Positions 46,114 through 55,359 of a stretch of 64,000 nt of DNA are shown piece after piece. Every line of letters starts with the position of its first letter. Position 1 is the stretch's first letter. The DNA is from Endobacter medicaginis (GTDB lineage: Bacteria > Pseudomonadota > Alphaproteobacteria > Acetobacterales > Acetobacteraceae). A program made the translations under genes and the position numbers. The notes under the pieces were generated by a model. That model was given only the letters and a program-made list of their open reading frames with translations. It ran no database searches and was not told where the DNA came from. The stretch lies in assembly GCF_014192375.1 (NCBI RefSeq), contig NZ_JACHXV010000001.1, positions 398,440-462,439 of the forward strand. Reading direction: 5' to 3'.

Positions 46114-49100
46114 TCAGCCCCCGTTGAACTGCTGGTGCAGCTTGCGCCGGTAGGCCTCCTGTCGCGCGCCGGCGCCGGGGGAGACGGCCTCGTGGATGGC
46201 GGCGATCTCGTCGAGATGCGCGCCCGCCGCGAGCCGGTGGGTGACGCTGAGGGCGTGCCGGCGGTGGCGATTGAGCGGCTGCGCGACATAGGCGAGCTGC
46301 GCCCCGGGGCGGTTGAGCAGCTCGATATAGACGCGCCAGTCGCCGGCCATGCGCAGGGTGGCGAGCGCGCCCGCGCAGGAGTCGAGGGCGGCGAGCAGGG
46401 CCTCGCGCCGGAACAGCACGGCACTCGCATTAAGCACCAGGTTGCGCTCGGCCAGCGCGGTGCGCACGAACTCCGGCCCGTCGAACACCCCGTCATGGTC
46501 GAGCAGCGTGCCCACGGTCTCGGCGTAATAGGGCTTGTAGCCGTCGCCGCTGACCGCCCCGTCGGCATCGATCGCCACCGAATCGCAGAATGCCATCACC
46601 GCCGCCGGTGCGCGGTCCAGCGCTGCGGCGAGGCGCGCAAGCATCTCCGGCTCGGCAGCATCGTCGGCCTCGGCGATCCACAGCCACTCGCCGCGCGCAC
46701 GCCGCGCCGCCTCGTGCCACTGGCGGAACACGGAGCCGGAATTGCGCGCATTGCGGTGCAGGGTGATGCGCCGTCCGGCCGCACTGGCCGCGGCCTCGGC
46801 CACTGCGACGCTGTCATCGGTGGAGGCGTCGTCGAGCACCAATACCTCGTCGAGCGGATGGGTCTGGCCGAACACCGAGGCCAGCCGCTGGTCGAGGTAG
46901 CGCGCATAGTCGAACGACAACACCGCCGCCGAGATGCGCCGCGTTGCCGGCAGGGCGAGGCCGAGCAGGGCGTCGGCATAGTCCGTGAAGCTGAAGCGCG
47001 CGGCGAACGTGCGGCCCCGCGCGGCGCGCTGCCGCGCCGGCAGCGCCTGGGTCCGCCGTGCGGCGGCGCGGGCGGCGCGCAGCATCGCCGCCGTCTGGCC
47101 GACCGGCACGCACGCACCGAGCGCGGGCTCGGCATCGATCAGCTCGGCCACCCCGCCGGTGCCGCGAAACGCGATGCAGGGCAGGCCGCAGGCCATCGCT
47201 TCCAGCGCTGCGGTGGGCAGCGGATCCTCGCGCGAGGTAAGCGCGAAGACATCCGCCGCCGACAGCCACTCCCCCACCGCCTCGGTCTGTCCGGGCAGAT
47301 GCAGCTGGCCGGCCTCGACCGCGGCCTCGATCTCGGCGCCCAGATGCTGTCGCAGTCCGGGATCGATCGGCCCGAGCCAGATCGCATGCACCGGCGCGCG
47401 CCCGGCGACCCGGCGGTCGAGATCGAGCTGCACGAGCTGGAGGAACAGGTCCAGCCCCTTGCGCAGGTCGCCATGCCCGCAGCCGATCAGCACCGGCGCG
47501 TCGGGCGGGATCGCCAGCCGGGCGCGCAGGGCGCGTCGCGCCGTCGTCGAGAACCGTGTCGCGGTGTACAGGCCCTGGGCCAGCAGGCGGCGGGGCGCGC
47601 CCGGCAGGACCTCGGCTGCTGCACCGAGGGCGGCATCGACGCGTTGCCGGACGAACGGGTTCGGGTAGATCACCGCGCTGGCGCAGGCCGCGCTGCGACG
47701 CAGCGGGTCGAGCAGCCCCCACGCCCCGAGCAGGCCGGGCAGCTCGTGCACGAGCTGGACATGCGCGATGCCGCGCGCCGACAGGGCGGGGGCGAGGAGC
47801 GCCGTGGCGGAGGTGTTGAGCACCGCATGGGCGAGGCCGCGCGCGCGCAGCCCGTCCAGCAGGTCGGCCACCGCCGGGCTGTCGGCGGCGGCGATCGTCG
47901 TCGGCGCCACTGCCTCGTAGGCCGCCCGCAGCGCGCCGTCGCCCAGCAGCAGGAAGCGCACCATCACGCCGTGATCGGCGCGCAGCCTCGCACCCAGCGC
48001 GAGCAGCAGCCGTTGCGCACCCGACGGGTAGGCGTCGTGGCCGACCAGCAGCAGCGCATGGGCGGCGTCGCGAGGCGAATCGCCCGCGCGGCCGCGCAGC
48101 AGGGCGCGCGCCGTGGCGTTGAGGTAGGCGCTGCCGAAATGCTGGTCGGGCTCGAGATAGGCGCCTTCGGCCCACTCGTTCCAGGCGTTGATCGCGACCA
48201 CCGGCGTGCCGAAGAACGGTTGCGTGACGGCGCGGTCGATCAGGCCTGCGAGCCAGTCCTCGTAGCGTGACGGTGTCGAGCCGTGCAGCACCAGCCCGTG
48301 CCCCTGCCGACGCGCATCATTGTCCCACGAGGGGGCGGCGGTGCGGATCAGCGGGAATGCCGCCGGCGGCTCGGCCAGCGCGCGCTCGACCACGGCGTCA
48401 TAGGCATGCACGTTCGCCGTCAGGGCGGGGTCGAGGATGTCGAGGCTCTGGTTGATGAGCTCGAGGTTGCGGGCGACCTTGTGCGGCGGGAATTCGATGG
48501 CGCCGTCGAGGCCGTACTCACGCGGGTCGTTGCAGTCGAAGGCCTGCGCCATCACCAGCAGCGGCTCCGCGCCGGCGCGCCGGAACGCCTGCCGCCAGCG
48601 CGCGATCGTCGCCCGGGCGTCGGGGATCACGTCGACCCGGTAGATCAGCAGCAGCGGCCGGCCGTGCAGGCGGATATAGCGCGGATCGTCGAAGTGCCGG
48701 ACGAACGCCGCCACCAGCGCCGCCTCGTCCTCCTCGCGATAATGCTGCGCGAGCAGCACCTCGTCTTCCGAGCCGTCCCATCGGCGGGACCAGTTCTCGT
48801 TGGCCCACATCAGGCAGAACGGCATCGCCAGGGAGCGGTCGGCGAGGAACGCTTCCAGCGGTCCGTCCAGCAGCCGCTTGCGGTCGAACCAATAGAAATA
48901 GAACGCGAACCCGCCGATCCCGGCCGCGCGTGCCATCTCGATCTGCCGGCGCATCACGGCCGGATCGTCGAGCCGGTAATGGCCCAGATCGCGCGGGATG
49001 CGCGGCTGGTAGTGCCCCGCGAAGCGCGGCAGGCCACGCTGCAGATTGGTCCATTCGGTGAAGCCCTCGCCCCACCAGGCGTCGTTCTCGGTGCAGGGGT

Positions 49101-49869
49101 GGAACTGCGGCAGGTAGTAGGCGAGCAGCAGTGCGCGGGGCACCACGCCCTGCGGCAGCGGACGGCGCGTCTCGAAATGCGGGCCCGGGGCGCTGGTGCG
49201 CCGCACTTCGTCGGCGATGGTGGTGCGCGAGGCGGTGGGCGGCGCGGGCGCGGGCGGGGCGTCGCGCCGGGCGAGGTAGTGCAGCAGCGGATTGGCGTCG
49301 AGATCGGCCTCGGCGAGATGCGTGCGGCGGTAATCCACCGGATCGAACCCGGCAAACGGGCGGCGCGCCTCGCGGAAGCCCTGCGTCATGTAGTGCTCGA
49401 CCGGGTCGAGCCCGGCCAAAGCGATGTCGGGATAGGCGTGCAGGTAGAAATCCGGGTCGAAGCCCGGCATCGGCCGCACCCCGCCGCGCGCCTTGTTGAA
49501 CAGGTAATGCGCCAGCGCCAGCATGCCCGCCGGCACGTCATGGTTGGCCCGATACCAGTGCGGGTCGAACCACGAGATCGGCCGCAATCCGGCCGCCTCG
49601 CCGTGCTCGATGTAGTGCAGCAGCGGATCGGTCTCCGCGCCGAGCCATTCGGCATGGGTCTCGCAGTACCAGCGCGGGTCGAAATGCGCGTTCGGCTTGC
49701 GTCCCTCGCGCCAGCCGAACAGATGGTAATGCAGCAGCGCCTCGCTGCCGAGATGTGCGAGGTCGCGGTTGTTGGCGAGGTAGAACTCGGTGTCGAACAG
49801 GCCCGAATGGCCGAGCATCAGCAAAGGCGGCTGTTTTCTGTCAGGATCGTGCTGGTCGGTGGACGTCAC
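46114..49869 (-). CDS. Multidomain glycan enzyme: FDPxWY repeats, WbsX/GH99-like domain, GT4 and GT2 glycosyltransferases
   Basis: Protein of 1251 residues. It begins with about five tandem 36-40-residue repeats (roughly 25-61, 63-100, 101-136, 137-174, 175-200) of pattern FDPxWY...PLxHYxxxGxxxGRxP. A WbsX/GH99-like domain follows (about 245-595, with YYLPQFHP and [15 protein letters not shown]). A GT4-type domain comes next (about 605-960, with [13 protein letters not shown] and [20 protein letters not shown]). A GT-A family-2 domain ends the protein (about 985-1240, with [12 protein letters not shown]). It probably builds or trims a surface polysaccharide. The start is GTG 49869 with GGAG nearby; an ATG lies at 49818. 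No export signal is seen, so it acts in the cytoplasm. It stands alone. Confidence 0.82.
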   Translation of the reverse strand: MTSTDQHDPDRKQPPLLMLGHSGLFDTEFYLANNRDLAHLGSEALLHYHLFGWREGRKPNAHFDPRWYCETHAEWLGAETDPLLHYIEHGEAAGLRPISWFDPHWYRANHDVPAGMLALAHYLFNKARGGVRPMPGFDPDFYLHAYPDIALAGLDPVEHYMTQGFREARRPFAGFDPVDYRRTHLAEADLDANPLLHYLARRDAPPAPAPPTASRTTIADEVRRTSAPGPHFETRRPLPQGVVPRALLLAYYLPQFHPCTENDAWWGEGFTEWTNLQRGLPRFAGHYQPRIPRDLGHYRLDDPAVMRRQIEMARAAGIGGFAFYFYWFDRKRLLDGPLEAFLADRSLAMPFCLMWANENWSRRWDGSEDEVLLAQHYREEDEAALVAAFVRHFDDPRYIRLHGRPLLLIYRVDVIPDARATIARWRQAFRRAGAEPLLVMAQAFDCNDPREYGLDGAIEFPPHKVARNLELINQSLDILDPALTANVHAYDAVVERALAEPPAAFPLIRTAAPSWDNDARRQGHGLVLHGSTPSRYEDWLAGLIDRAVTQPFFGTPVVAINAWNEWAEGAYLEPDQHFGSAYLNATARALLRGRAGDSPRDAAHALLLVGHDAYPSGAQRLLLALGARLRADHGVMVRFLLLGDGALRAAYEAVAPTTIAAADSPAVADLLDGLRARGLAHAVLNTSATALLAPALSARGIAHVQLVHELPGLLGAWGLLDPLRRSAACASAVIYPNPFVRQRVDAALGAAAEVLPGAPRRLLAQGLYTATRFSTTARRALRARLAIPPDAPVLIGCGHGDLRKGLDLFLQLVQLDLDRRVAGRAPVHAIWLGPIDPGLRQHLGAEIEAAVEAGQLHLPGQTEAVGEWLSAADVFALTSREDPLPTAALEAMACGLPCIAFRGTGGVAELIDAEPALGACVPVGQTAAMLRAARAAARRTQALPARQRAARGRTFAARFSFTDYADALLGLALPATRRISAAVLSFDYARYLDQRLASVFGQTHPLDEVLVLDDASTDDSVAVAEAAASAAGRRITLHRNARNSGSVFRQWHEAARRARGEWLWIAEADDAAEPEMLARLAAALDRAPAAVMAFCDSVAIDADGAVSGDGYKPYYAETVGTLLDHDGVFDGPEFVRTALAERNLVLNASAVLFRREALLAALDSCAGALATLRMAGDWRVYIELLNRPGAQLAYVAQPLNRHRRHALSVTHRLAAGAHLDEIAAIHEAVSPGAGARQEAYRRKLHQQFNGG

Positions 49870-50022
49870 GCGCCGCTCCGATCGAGGATTGCGAGCCGGT
49901 GGATGATTTCGGATACGAACAGAGGCACTGACGTTTTGTCAATCCGAGCGGCAGCGAGCGGCTTGCGGATGCGGCGTGCGGCAGATTGGAACACCGGGGC
50001 TTCTGAGATAAGGAAGGCCCCC

Positions 50023-51264
50023 ATGAACGTCCCCCGGCCCGCCTTCGATCCGGCCGTCCTGCCCGCCGGTGGGGCGGCGGCGGACGATTCCCACCAGCAC
50101 GTGCGCTTCGGCGACGGTCTGGCGCTCGAATGCGGCGCCGTGCTCGACGAACTCGTCGTTGCCTATCGCACCTACGGCCGGCTCGATGCCGACCGTGCCA
50201 ACGCCATCCTGGTCTGCCACGCGCTGACCGGCGACCAGTATGTCGCCGAGCCCCACCCGCTCACCGGCAAGCCGGGCTGGTGGTCGAACCTGGTCGGCCC
50301 CGGCCTGCCGATCGACACCGACCGCTTCTTCGTGATCTGCGCCAATGTGCTCGGCGGCTGCATGGGCTCGACCGGCCCGCGCTCGACCCGGCCCGACGGC
50401 ACGATCTGGGGCACCGATTTCCCGCCCGTCACCATCCGCGACATGGTCGACGCGCAGGCGCGGCTGATCGACCATCTCGGCATCGACCGACTGTTCGCCG
50501 TCATCGGCGGCTCGATGGGCGGCATGCAGGTGCTGCAGTGGGCGGCCCGCTATCCCGAGCGCGTGTTCGCAGCACTCCCGATCGCCACCGCCGCCCAGCA
50601 TTCGGCGCAGAACATCGCCTTCAACGAGGTCTCGCGCCAGGCGATCGCCGCCGATCCCGACTTCCACGCCGGCCACTACCGCGACCGCGGCACCATCCCG
50701 GCGCGCGGACTCGGGGTGGCGCGGATGATGGCCCACATCACCTATCTGTCGGAAGAGGCGCTGACCCGCAAGTTCGGCCGTCGCCTGCAATCCGCCCCCG
50801 CCAGCCCGGCCGCGGGCGGCGGGGCGGGGCTGTTCGGCGAGATGTTCGAGGTCGAGAGCTACCTGCGCCATCAGGGCAGCAGCTTCGTGCGCCGGTTCGA
50901 TGCCAATTCCTATCTCACCGTCACCCGCGCGATGGATTATTTCGACCTCGCCCGCGACCATGACGGCGACCTCGCCTCCGCGTTCGCCGGCACCTTCACG
51001 CGGTTCTGCGTGGTGTCGTTCTCGTCGGACTGGCTGTTTCCCACCGCGCAGTCCCGCGCCATCGCCCGCGCGCTCAACCGGGCGGCGGCCAATGTCAGTT
51101 TCGTCGAGATCGACACCGACAAGGGCCACGACGCCTTCCTGCTCGACGAGCCCGACATGCATCGAACCGTCGCCGGCTTCCTCGACGGCGCGGCCATCCA
51201 CGCAGGGCTCCGCCCGGCACCCCCCGGGGTCGCGGCCCCCGGACCCCGGGGCAAGGCTCCCTGA
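50023..51264 (+). CDS. metX: Homoserine O-acyltransferase MetX
   Basis: Alpha/beta-hydrolase-fold enzyme of 413 residues that acylates homoserine for methionine synthesis. The catalytic triad is S164 (GGSMGGMQ), D336 (SSDWLFP) and H369 (DKGHDAF). CHALTGDQY and [15 protein letters not shown] are conserved. MetX enzymes use acetyl-CoA or succinyl-CoA; with a MetZ nearby either is possible. The last 16-18 residues (about 396-413, [16 protein letters not shown]) lie beyond the family end and are encoded by a GC-rich hairpin repeat. metW follows. Confidence 0.93.
   Translation: MNVPRPAFDPAVLPAGGAAADDSHQHVRFGDGLALECGAVLDELVVAYRTYGRLDADRANAILVCHALTGDQYVAEPHPLTGKPGWWSNLVGPGLPIDTDRFFVICANVLGGCMGSTGPRSTRPDGTIWGTDFPPVTIRDMVDAQARLIDHLGIDRLFAVIGGSMGGMQVLQWAARYPERVFAALPIATAAQHSAQNIAFNEVSRQAIAADPDFHAGHYRDRGTIPARGLGVARMMAHITYLSEEALTRKFGRRLQSAPASPAAGGGAGLFGEMFEVESYLRHQGSSFVRRFDANSYLTVTRAMDYFDLARDHDGDLASAFAGTFTRFCVVSFSSDWLFPTAQSRAIARALNRAAANVSFVEIDTDKGHDAFLLDEPDMHRTVAGFLDGAAIHAGLRPAPPGVAAPGPRGKAP
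51222..51251. repeat. GC-rich hairpin repeat inside the 3' end of metX
   Basis: CCCCGGGGTC (51222-51231) and GACCCCGGGG (51242-51251) form a perfect 10-bp inverted repeat with a ten-base loop. It is coding, and resembles the GC-rich hairpins at 34894-35098. Confidence 0.7.
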
Positions 51265-51328
51265 GGCAGATGCAAGGGGGAGGCGGGCGGCCATTTCCCC
51301 GCCGCCCGACCTGCCCTATCACGTCGTC

Positions 51329-51931
51329 ATGCGTCTCGATCAGAAACTCATCGCCGACATGATCGCGCCCGGCTCGCGCGTGCTCGACATCGGCAGTGGC
51401 GACGGTGCGCTGATCGACCACCTGTTCCGCACGCGTCAGTGCGATGCGCGCGGCATCGAGATCGACATGGCGGCGGTGACGCAATCGGTCGCGCACGGGC
51501 TGCCGGTGATGCACGGCGACGCCGACAGCGACCTCGCCCATTACCCCGATGCGGCCTTCGACTATGTGGTGCTCCAGCGCACGCTGCAGGCGGTCGAGCG
51601 TCCGCGCGAGGTGCTGCGTCAGATGCTGCGCATCGGGCGGCGCGCCATCGTCAGCTTCCCCAATTTCGGCCACTGGCAGCTGCGCCTGCAGCTGCTGACG
51701 ACCGGGCGGATGCCGATGACCACCACCTGGGGCCGCCCGTGGTACGAGACGCCCAACATCCATCCCTGCACGATCCGCGACTTCTTCGCGCTGTGCGCCG
51801 AGGAGGGCTATGTGGTGGAGGACTGGATGGCGGTGGACGAGGCCGGCGACCGTGCGCCCTGGCGGCGCTCGGTGCGCTTTGCCAACCTGTTCGGCGAGCA
51901 GGCGCTGTTCCTGCTCGGCCGGCGAGGGTGA
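51329..51931 (+). CDS. metW: Methionine biosynthesis protein MetW
   Basis: Methyltransferase-fold protein of 200 residues. A glycine-rich motif VLDIGSGDGALIDHL (about 18-32), then GIEIDMAAV, and a conserved C-terminal half with SFPNFGHWQLRLQLL and PWYETPNIHPCTIRDF identify MetW. metW usually follows metX, and the two are thought to work together in methionine synthesis. Its catalytic activity, if any, is not established. The start ATG 51329 has no clear ribosome site. The 64-bp gap after metX suggests co-transcription. Confidence 0.92.
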   Translation: MRLDQKLIADMIAPGSRVLDIGSGDGALIDHLFRTRQCDARGIEIDMAAVTQSVAHGLPVMHGDADSDLAHYPDAAFDYVVLQRTLQAVERPREVLRQMLRIGRRAIVSFPNFGHWQLRLQLLTTGRMPMTTTWGRPWYETPNIHPCTIRDFFALCAEEGYVVEDWMAVDEAGDRAPWRRSVRFANLFGEQALFLLGRRG

Positions 51932-52026
51932 TCGCGCTGCGGCCCGCCATGGCGGGCCGTTGAATTGTCTCGCCTCGCCCGCGGAAACATCCCATGCTGG
52001 GGTGCCGGCAGAGGGAAGCGGACAGC

Positions 52027-52440
52027 ATGGAGCTCAATGGCGTGAAGCTGCCGCGTGACGCGGCACTGCTGTTCGCACGACTGGCCCTCGCGTCATTGTT
52101 CGTGCTGCTCGGCTGGCAGAAGCTGACCGCCTTCGGACCGACCGCGGCCTACATGGCGCAGGATGGCCTGCCACTCCCGCAGCTCGCCGCCGCGATCGCC
52201 GTGGCGATGGAGCTCGGCGGCGGCCTGCTGATCGCGCTCGGGGTGCTGGTCTCGCCCCTCGCCCTGCTGATGGCCGCCTATACGCTGGTCACCGGCATTG
52301 TCGGCCATCATTACTGGACCATGCAGGGTGCGCTGCGCGCCGACATGTTCATCCATTTCTGGAAGAACGTCGCCATTGCGGGCGGATGGGTCGCCTTGTC
52401 GGGCGCCGGGCCCGGGCGCTGGGCTCTGATTTCGCGCTGA
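52027..52440 (+). CDS. DoxX family membrane protein
   Basis: Protein of 137 residues with four predicted membrane helices (about 12-32, 48-70, 72-92, 105-125). LLFARLALASLFVLLGWQKL and the HHYWTMQG loop match the DoxX family, linked in other bacteria to redox stress and membrane-associated quinone chemistry. The exact role is unknown. It precedes the exported SMTNG protein by 96 bp and may belong to the same redox neighbourhood. Confidence 0.82.
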   Translation: MELNGVKLPRDAALLFARLALASLFVLLGWQKLTAFGPTAAYMAQDGLPLPQLAAAIAVAMELGGGLLIALGVLVSPLALLMAAYTLVTGIVGHHYWTMQGALRADMFIHFWKNVAIAGGWVALSGAGPGRWALISR

Positions 52441-52536
52441 GGCTGTAACCGGGGTCCGCCCGTCGCCGAAGACAGCGACGAATCACCCCGGCGCGCGTTG
52501 CGACGGTGATCTCATCGTCGACAGGAAGGCAGTTTC

Positions 52537-53196
52537 ATGCGTTCGCTCATCACCGCAACTCTCGTCGCGGCATCGGCCCTGGCCGGTGCGACCACGGCCC
52601 TGGCCGACGCGCCGAGCCGTGTCCGTGGCACCATCGTCTCCGTCTCCGGCGACACGGCGGTCATCCGCACCCCGATGGGCAAGGTCGATGCCCACCTCAC
52701 CGCCGACAGCCGCATCGTCGGCGCGAAGAAGGCCTCCCTCGACGACATCAAGCCGAACAGCTTCATCGGCACCGCCGCGGTGCCGGGCAACGGTGACCAT
52801 CTGCGCGCGCTCGAGGTGACGATCTTCCCCGAGGCGATGCGCGGCACCGGCGAGGGTTCCTATCCGTGGGACCTGGGCAAGTCCGGTTCGATGACCAATG
52901 GTGCGGTCAGTTCGATGACCAACGGCACCGTCGCCCCGGCGGCCGCGGCAAGTTCGATGACCAATGGCACCGTCAGCGCGATGGGGGCGAAGGGCCGCAC
53001 CATCAAGGTCGCCTACAAGGGCGGCGAGAAGATCGTCGACCTGCCCGACGATACCCCCGTGGTCACCCTCGATCCCGGCGACCGTTCGCTGCTCAAGCCG
53101 GGCGTGAAGGTGGTGGTGTTCGGGCCGAAGACGGGCGATACGGTCGAGGCCAAGCGCATCGTCGCCGGCGAGGATGGCGTCAAACCGCCGATGTAA
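52537..53196 (+). CDS. Exported hypothetical protein with SMTNG repeats
   Basis: Protein of 219 residues with a signal peptide (about 1-24, cleaved near ALA-DAPS). Two beta-rich DUF5666-like segments (about 27-90 and 145-205, RGTIVSVSGDTAVIRT and GRTIKVAYKGGEKIVDL) flank a linker. The linker has three copies of SMTNGxV at about residues 118-146. The second half resembles metal- or RNA-binding OB-type folds but no function can be assigned. It starts the tight group with cytochrome b561 (9-bp gap) and the molybdopterin oxidoreductase, so a periplasmic redox accessory role is possible. Confidence 0.68.
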   Translation: MRSLITATLVAASALAGATTALADAPSRVRGTIVSVSGDTAVIRTPMGKVDAHLTADSRIVGAKKASLDDIKPNSFIGTAAVPGNGDHLRALEVTIFPEAMRGTGEGSYPWDLGKSGSMTNGAVSSMTNGTVAPAAAASSMTNGTVSAMGAKGRTIKVAYKGGEKIVDLPDDTPVVTLDPGDRSLLKPGVKVVVFGPKTGDTVEAKRIVAGEDGVKPPM

Positions 53197-53205
53197 GTCG
53201 CGGGA

Positions 53206-53814
53206 ATGCCGCCGATGTCCTTGCCGTCCCGTCGTGCCCATCCGCTGGTCGTGCGGCTCACCCACTGGGTGAACGCGGTCGCCATCACGCTGATGGTCGG
53301 CAGCGGCTGGGGCATCTACAACGCCTCTCCGCTGCTGCCCGTGCGCTTCCCGCCCTGGGCGACGCTGGGCGGCTGGCTCGGCGGGTCGATCGCCTGGCAC
53401 CTCGCCGCGATGTGGCTGCTGGCGGGTAACGCGCTGGTCTATCTCGGCTATGGTCTGGCCAGCCGGCATCTCGCCCGCGATCTGCTTCCCGTCACCCCGC
53501 GCTCGGTCCTCGCCGACCTGCGCGCGGCCCTGCGCTTCCAGCTGCCGCACCAGCCCGGACACTACAATGCCGTGCAGAAGCTGCTCTATCTGATGGTGCT
53601 GGGGTTCGGCGCCCTGGCGGTGGTCTCCGGGCTGGTGCTGTGGAAGCCGGTGCAGCTCCATGGGCTGGCGTGGCTGCTCGGCGGCTATCCGGTGGTGCGC
53701 TGGCTGCATTTCGTCGCGATGAGCGGCATCGTCGGCTTCGTTGCGATCCATCTGGCACTCGTCGCCCTGGTGCCGAAGACCCTGCCACCGATGATCACCG
53801 GACGCGCACGATGA
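53206..53814 (+). CDS. Cytochrome b561-type membrane protein
   Basis: Di-heme cytochrome b of 202 residues with four to five membrane helices. Candidate heme ligands are H20 (VRLTHWVNA), H65 (IAWHLAAMW), H168 (VRWLHFVAM) and H182 (AIHLALV). GHYNAVQKLLYL is a typical b561 loop. It probably passes electrons between the quinone pool and the molybdopterin enzyme encoded next, with which it shares a 4-bp overlap (ATGA). ATG 53206 is used; an ATG at 53215 is an alternative. Confidence 0.9.
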   Translation: MPPMSLPSRRAHPLVVRLTHWVNAVAITLMVGSGWGIYNASPLLPVRFPPWATLGGWLGGSIAWHLAAMWLLAGNALVYLGYGLASRHLARDLLPVTPRSVLADLRAALRFQLPHQPGHYNAVQKLLYLMVLGFGALAVVSGLVLWKPVQLHGLAWLLGGYPVVRWLHFVAMSGIVGFVAIHLALVALVPKTLPPMITGRAR

Positions 53815-54575
53815 CACCGCACGAGCGCCGCGCCCTTCGCGATGCCCACCGCCCGCAACTCGCCCGCCTGCAACGGCGGATGCTGCTGCACGGTGGCCTG
53901 TCGCTCGGCGCGGTGGCGCTGTTGTCGGGCTGCGACGACGATGCATTGTCCGGCGACGGCGCGCTCGATCGCATGCTGCGCAGCATGTCGCGCTTCAACG
54001 ACCGCGTGCAGTCCTGGCTGTTCGATCCAAGGCGCCTCGCGCCGACCTACGCCGCCAGCCAGATCACCCGCCCGTTTCCGTTCAATGCCTATTACGGCAT
54101 CGACGACGTCCCCGACATCGACCCGGACGGCTGGAAGCTCGAGCTCTCCGGGCTCGTTGCCGACCGCACGCCCTGGACGCTCGCACGGTTGCGCACGCTG
54201 CCGCAGGAAAGCCAGATCACCCGGCTGATCTGCGTCGAGGGCTGGAGTGCGATCGGCCAGTGGAGCGGCGTGCCGCTGGGTCGCTTCCTCCAGCGCATCG
54301 GCGCCGACCTCACGGCCCGCTATGTCGGTTTCAGATGTGCCGACAAATACTATTCGAGCATCGACATGGCCTCCGCGTTGCATCCGCAGACCATCCTGAC
54401 CCTCGATTTCGCCGGCGACCCGCTCAACGGCGCCTACGGAGCTCCGCTCCGCCTGCGCATTCCCACCAAGCTCGGCTTCAAGAATCCGAAATATATCCAG
54501 GCCCTGTTCGTGACCAACACCTACCCCGGTGGCTACTGGGAGGATCAGGGCTACAACTGGTTCTCCGGTTCGTAG
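53811..54575 (+). CDS. Molybdopterin-dependent oxidoreductase (sulfite-oxidase/MsrP-like fold)
   Basis: Protein of 254 residues with a single molybdopterin-binding domain. The molybdenum-ligating cysteine lies in ITRLICVEGWSAIGQWSG (near residue 144). The N-terminus has a twin-arginine-like pair followed by a hydrophobic segment and a lipobox (LQRRMLLHGG ... LLSGC, residues 20-39), suggesting export by Tat and lipid anchoring. Family members reduce protein methionine sulfoxide (MsrP) or oxidise sulfite. The partner here is a b561 cytochrome, not MsrQ, so the substrate is uncertain. Confidence 0.86.
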   Translation: MTPHERRALRDAHRPQLARLQRRMLLHGGLSLGAVALLSGCDDDALSGDGALDRMLRSMSRFNDRVQSWLFDPRRLAPTYAASQITRPFPFNAYYGIDDVPDIDPDGWKLELSGLVADRTPWTLARLRTLPQESQITRLICVEGWSAIGQWSGVPLGRFLQRIGADLTARYVGFRCADKYYSSIDMASALHPQTILTLDFAGDPLNGAYGAPLRLRIPTKLGFKNPKYIQALFVTNTYPGGYWEDQGYNWFSGS

Positions 54576-54610
54576 GGATGGTTTCGAACGGACCGGAAGG
54601 AGGCATACAC

Positions 54611-55312
54611 ATGATCGAGCTGCATTACTGGCCGACGCCGAACGGCCACAAGATCGCGATGTTTCTCGAGGAGTTCGGTCTCGACTACGAGATCCACCCG
54701 GTCAACATCTCGGCCGGAGACCAGTTCCGGCCCGAATTCCTCGCCTTCTCGCCCAACAACCGCATCCCCGCCATCATCGACCGCGCGCCCGCCGATGGCG
54801 GCGAGCCGGTCGGCGTGTTCGAATCCGGCGCGATCCTGCAATATCTGGCCGAGAAGACCGGCCATGGCACCCTCGGCGATATCCGCGGGCGCAAGACGGT
54901 CAATGAATGGCTGTTCTGGCAGGTCGGCGGGCTTGGCCCGATGGCTGGGCAGAACCACCATTTCGTGCAGTACGCGCCCGAGAGGATCGACTACGCGATG
55001 ACCCGCTACGTCAACGAGACCAACCGGCTGTACGGCGTGCTCGACCGGCGTCTGGCGGGCCGGGCGTTCATCGCCGGCGACACCTACACCATTGCCGACA
55101 TGGCCTGCTATCCGTGGATCGTGCCGCACGAGCGCCAGCGGCAGAACCTCGCCGATTTCCCCGACCTCGCCCGCTGGTTTGCCGCGATCCGCGACCGTCC
55201 CTCGACGGTGCGCGCCTACGCCAGGGGCGAGGCCCTGCGGTCGGGGCCGACGGTCAACGATGCCAGCCGCTCGGTGCTGTTCGGCCAGACCGCGTCCTCG
55301 CACACGAAATAG
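54611..55312 (+). CDS. Glutathione S-transferase, YfcG/YghU-like
   Basis: Protein of 233 residues with an N-terminal thioredoxin-fold domain (LHYWPTPNGHKIAMFLEEFG, SPNNRIPAI, FESGAILQYLAEK) and a helical C-terminal domain. The Thr-Pro-Asn start of the helix and the later NEWLFWQVGGLGPMAGQNHHF match the Nu-class GSTs YfcG/YghU, which act as glutathione-dependent disulfide reductases. A strong AAGGAGG site precedes ATG 54611. It follows the molybdopterin enzyme by 35 bp and may belong to the same redox operon. Confidence 0.9.
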   Translation: MIELHYWPTPNGHKIAMFLEEFGLDYEIHPVNISAGDQFRPEFLAFSPNNRIPAIIDRAPADGGEPVGVFESGAILQYLAEKTGHGTLGDIRGRKTVNEWLFWQVGGLGPMAGQNHHFVQYAPERIDYAMTRYVNETNRLYGVLDRRLAGRAFIAGDTYTIADMACYPWIVPHERQRQNLADFPDLARWFAAIRDRPSTVRAYARGEALRSGPTVNDASRSVLFGQTASSHTK

Positions 55313-55359
55313 CGGCGGTTCGCCTTCATACCGGACGCGAAGCGGGCTACCACGCCCGC

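Noticed and set aside
49870..50022. Possible SAM-II riboswitch upstream of metX
   Set aside because: A TGATTT is present near 49900 but no matching P1 stem and no GCTAAA-AGG end follow.
52890..52980. Short repeats resembling a CRISPR array
   Set aside because: The repeats are in frame, encode SMTNGxV, and lack regular spacers or cas genes.
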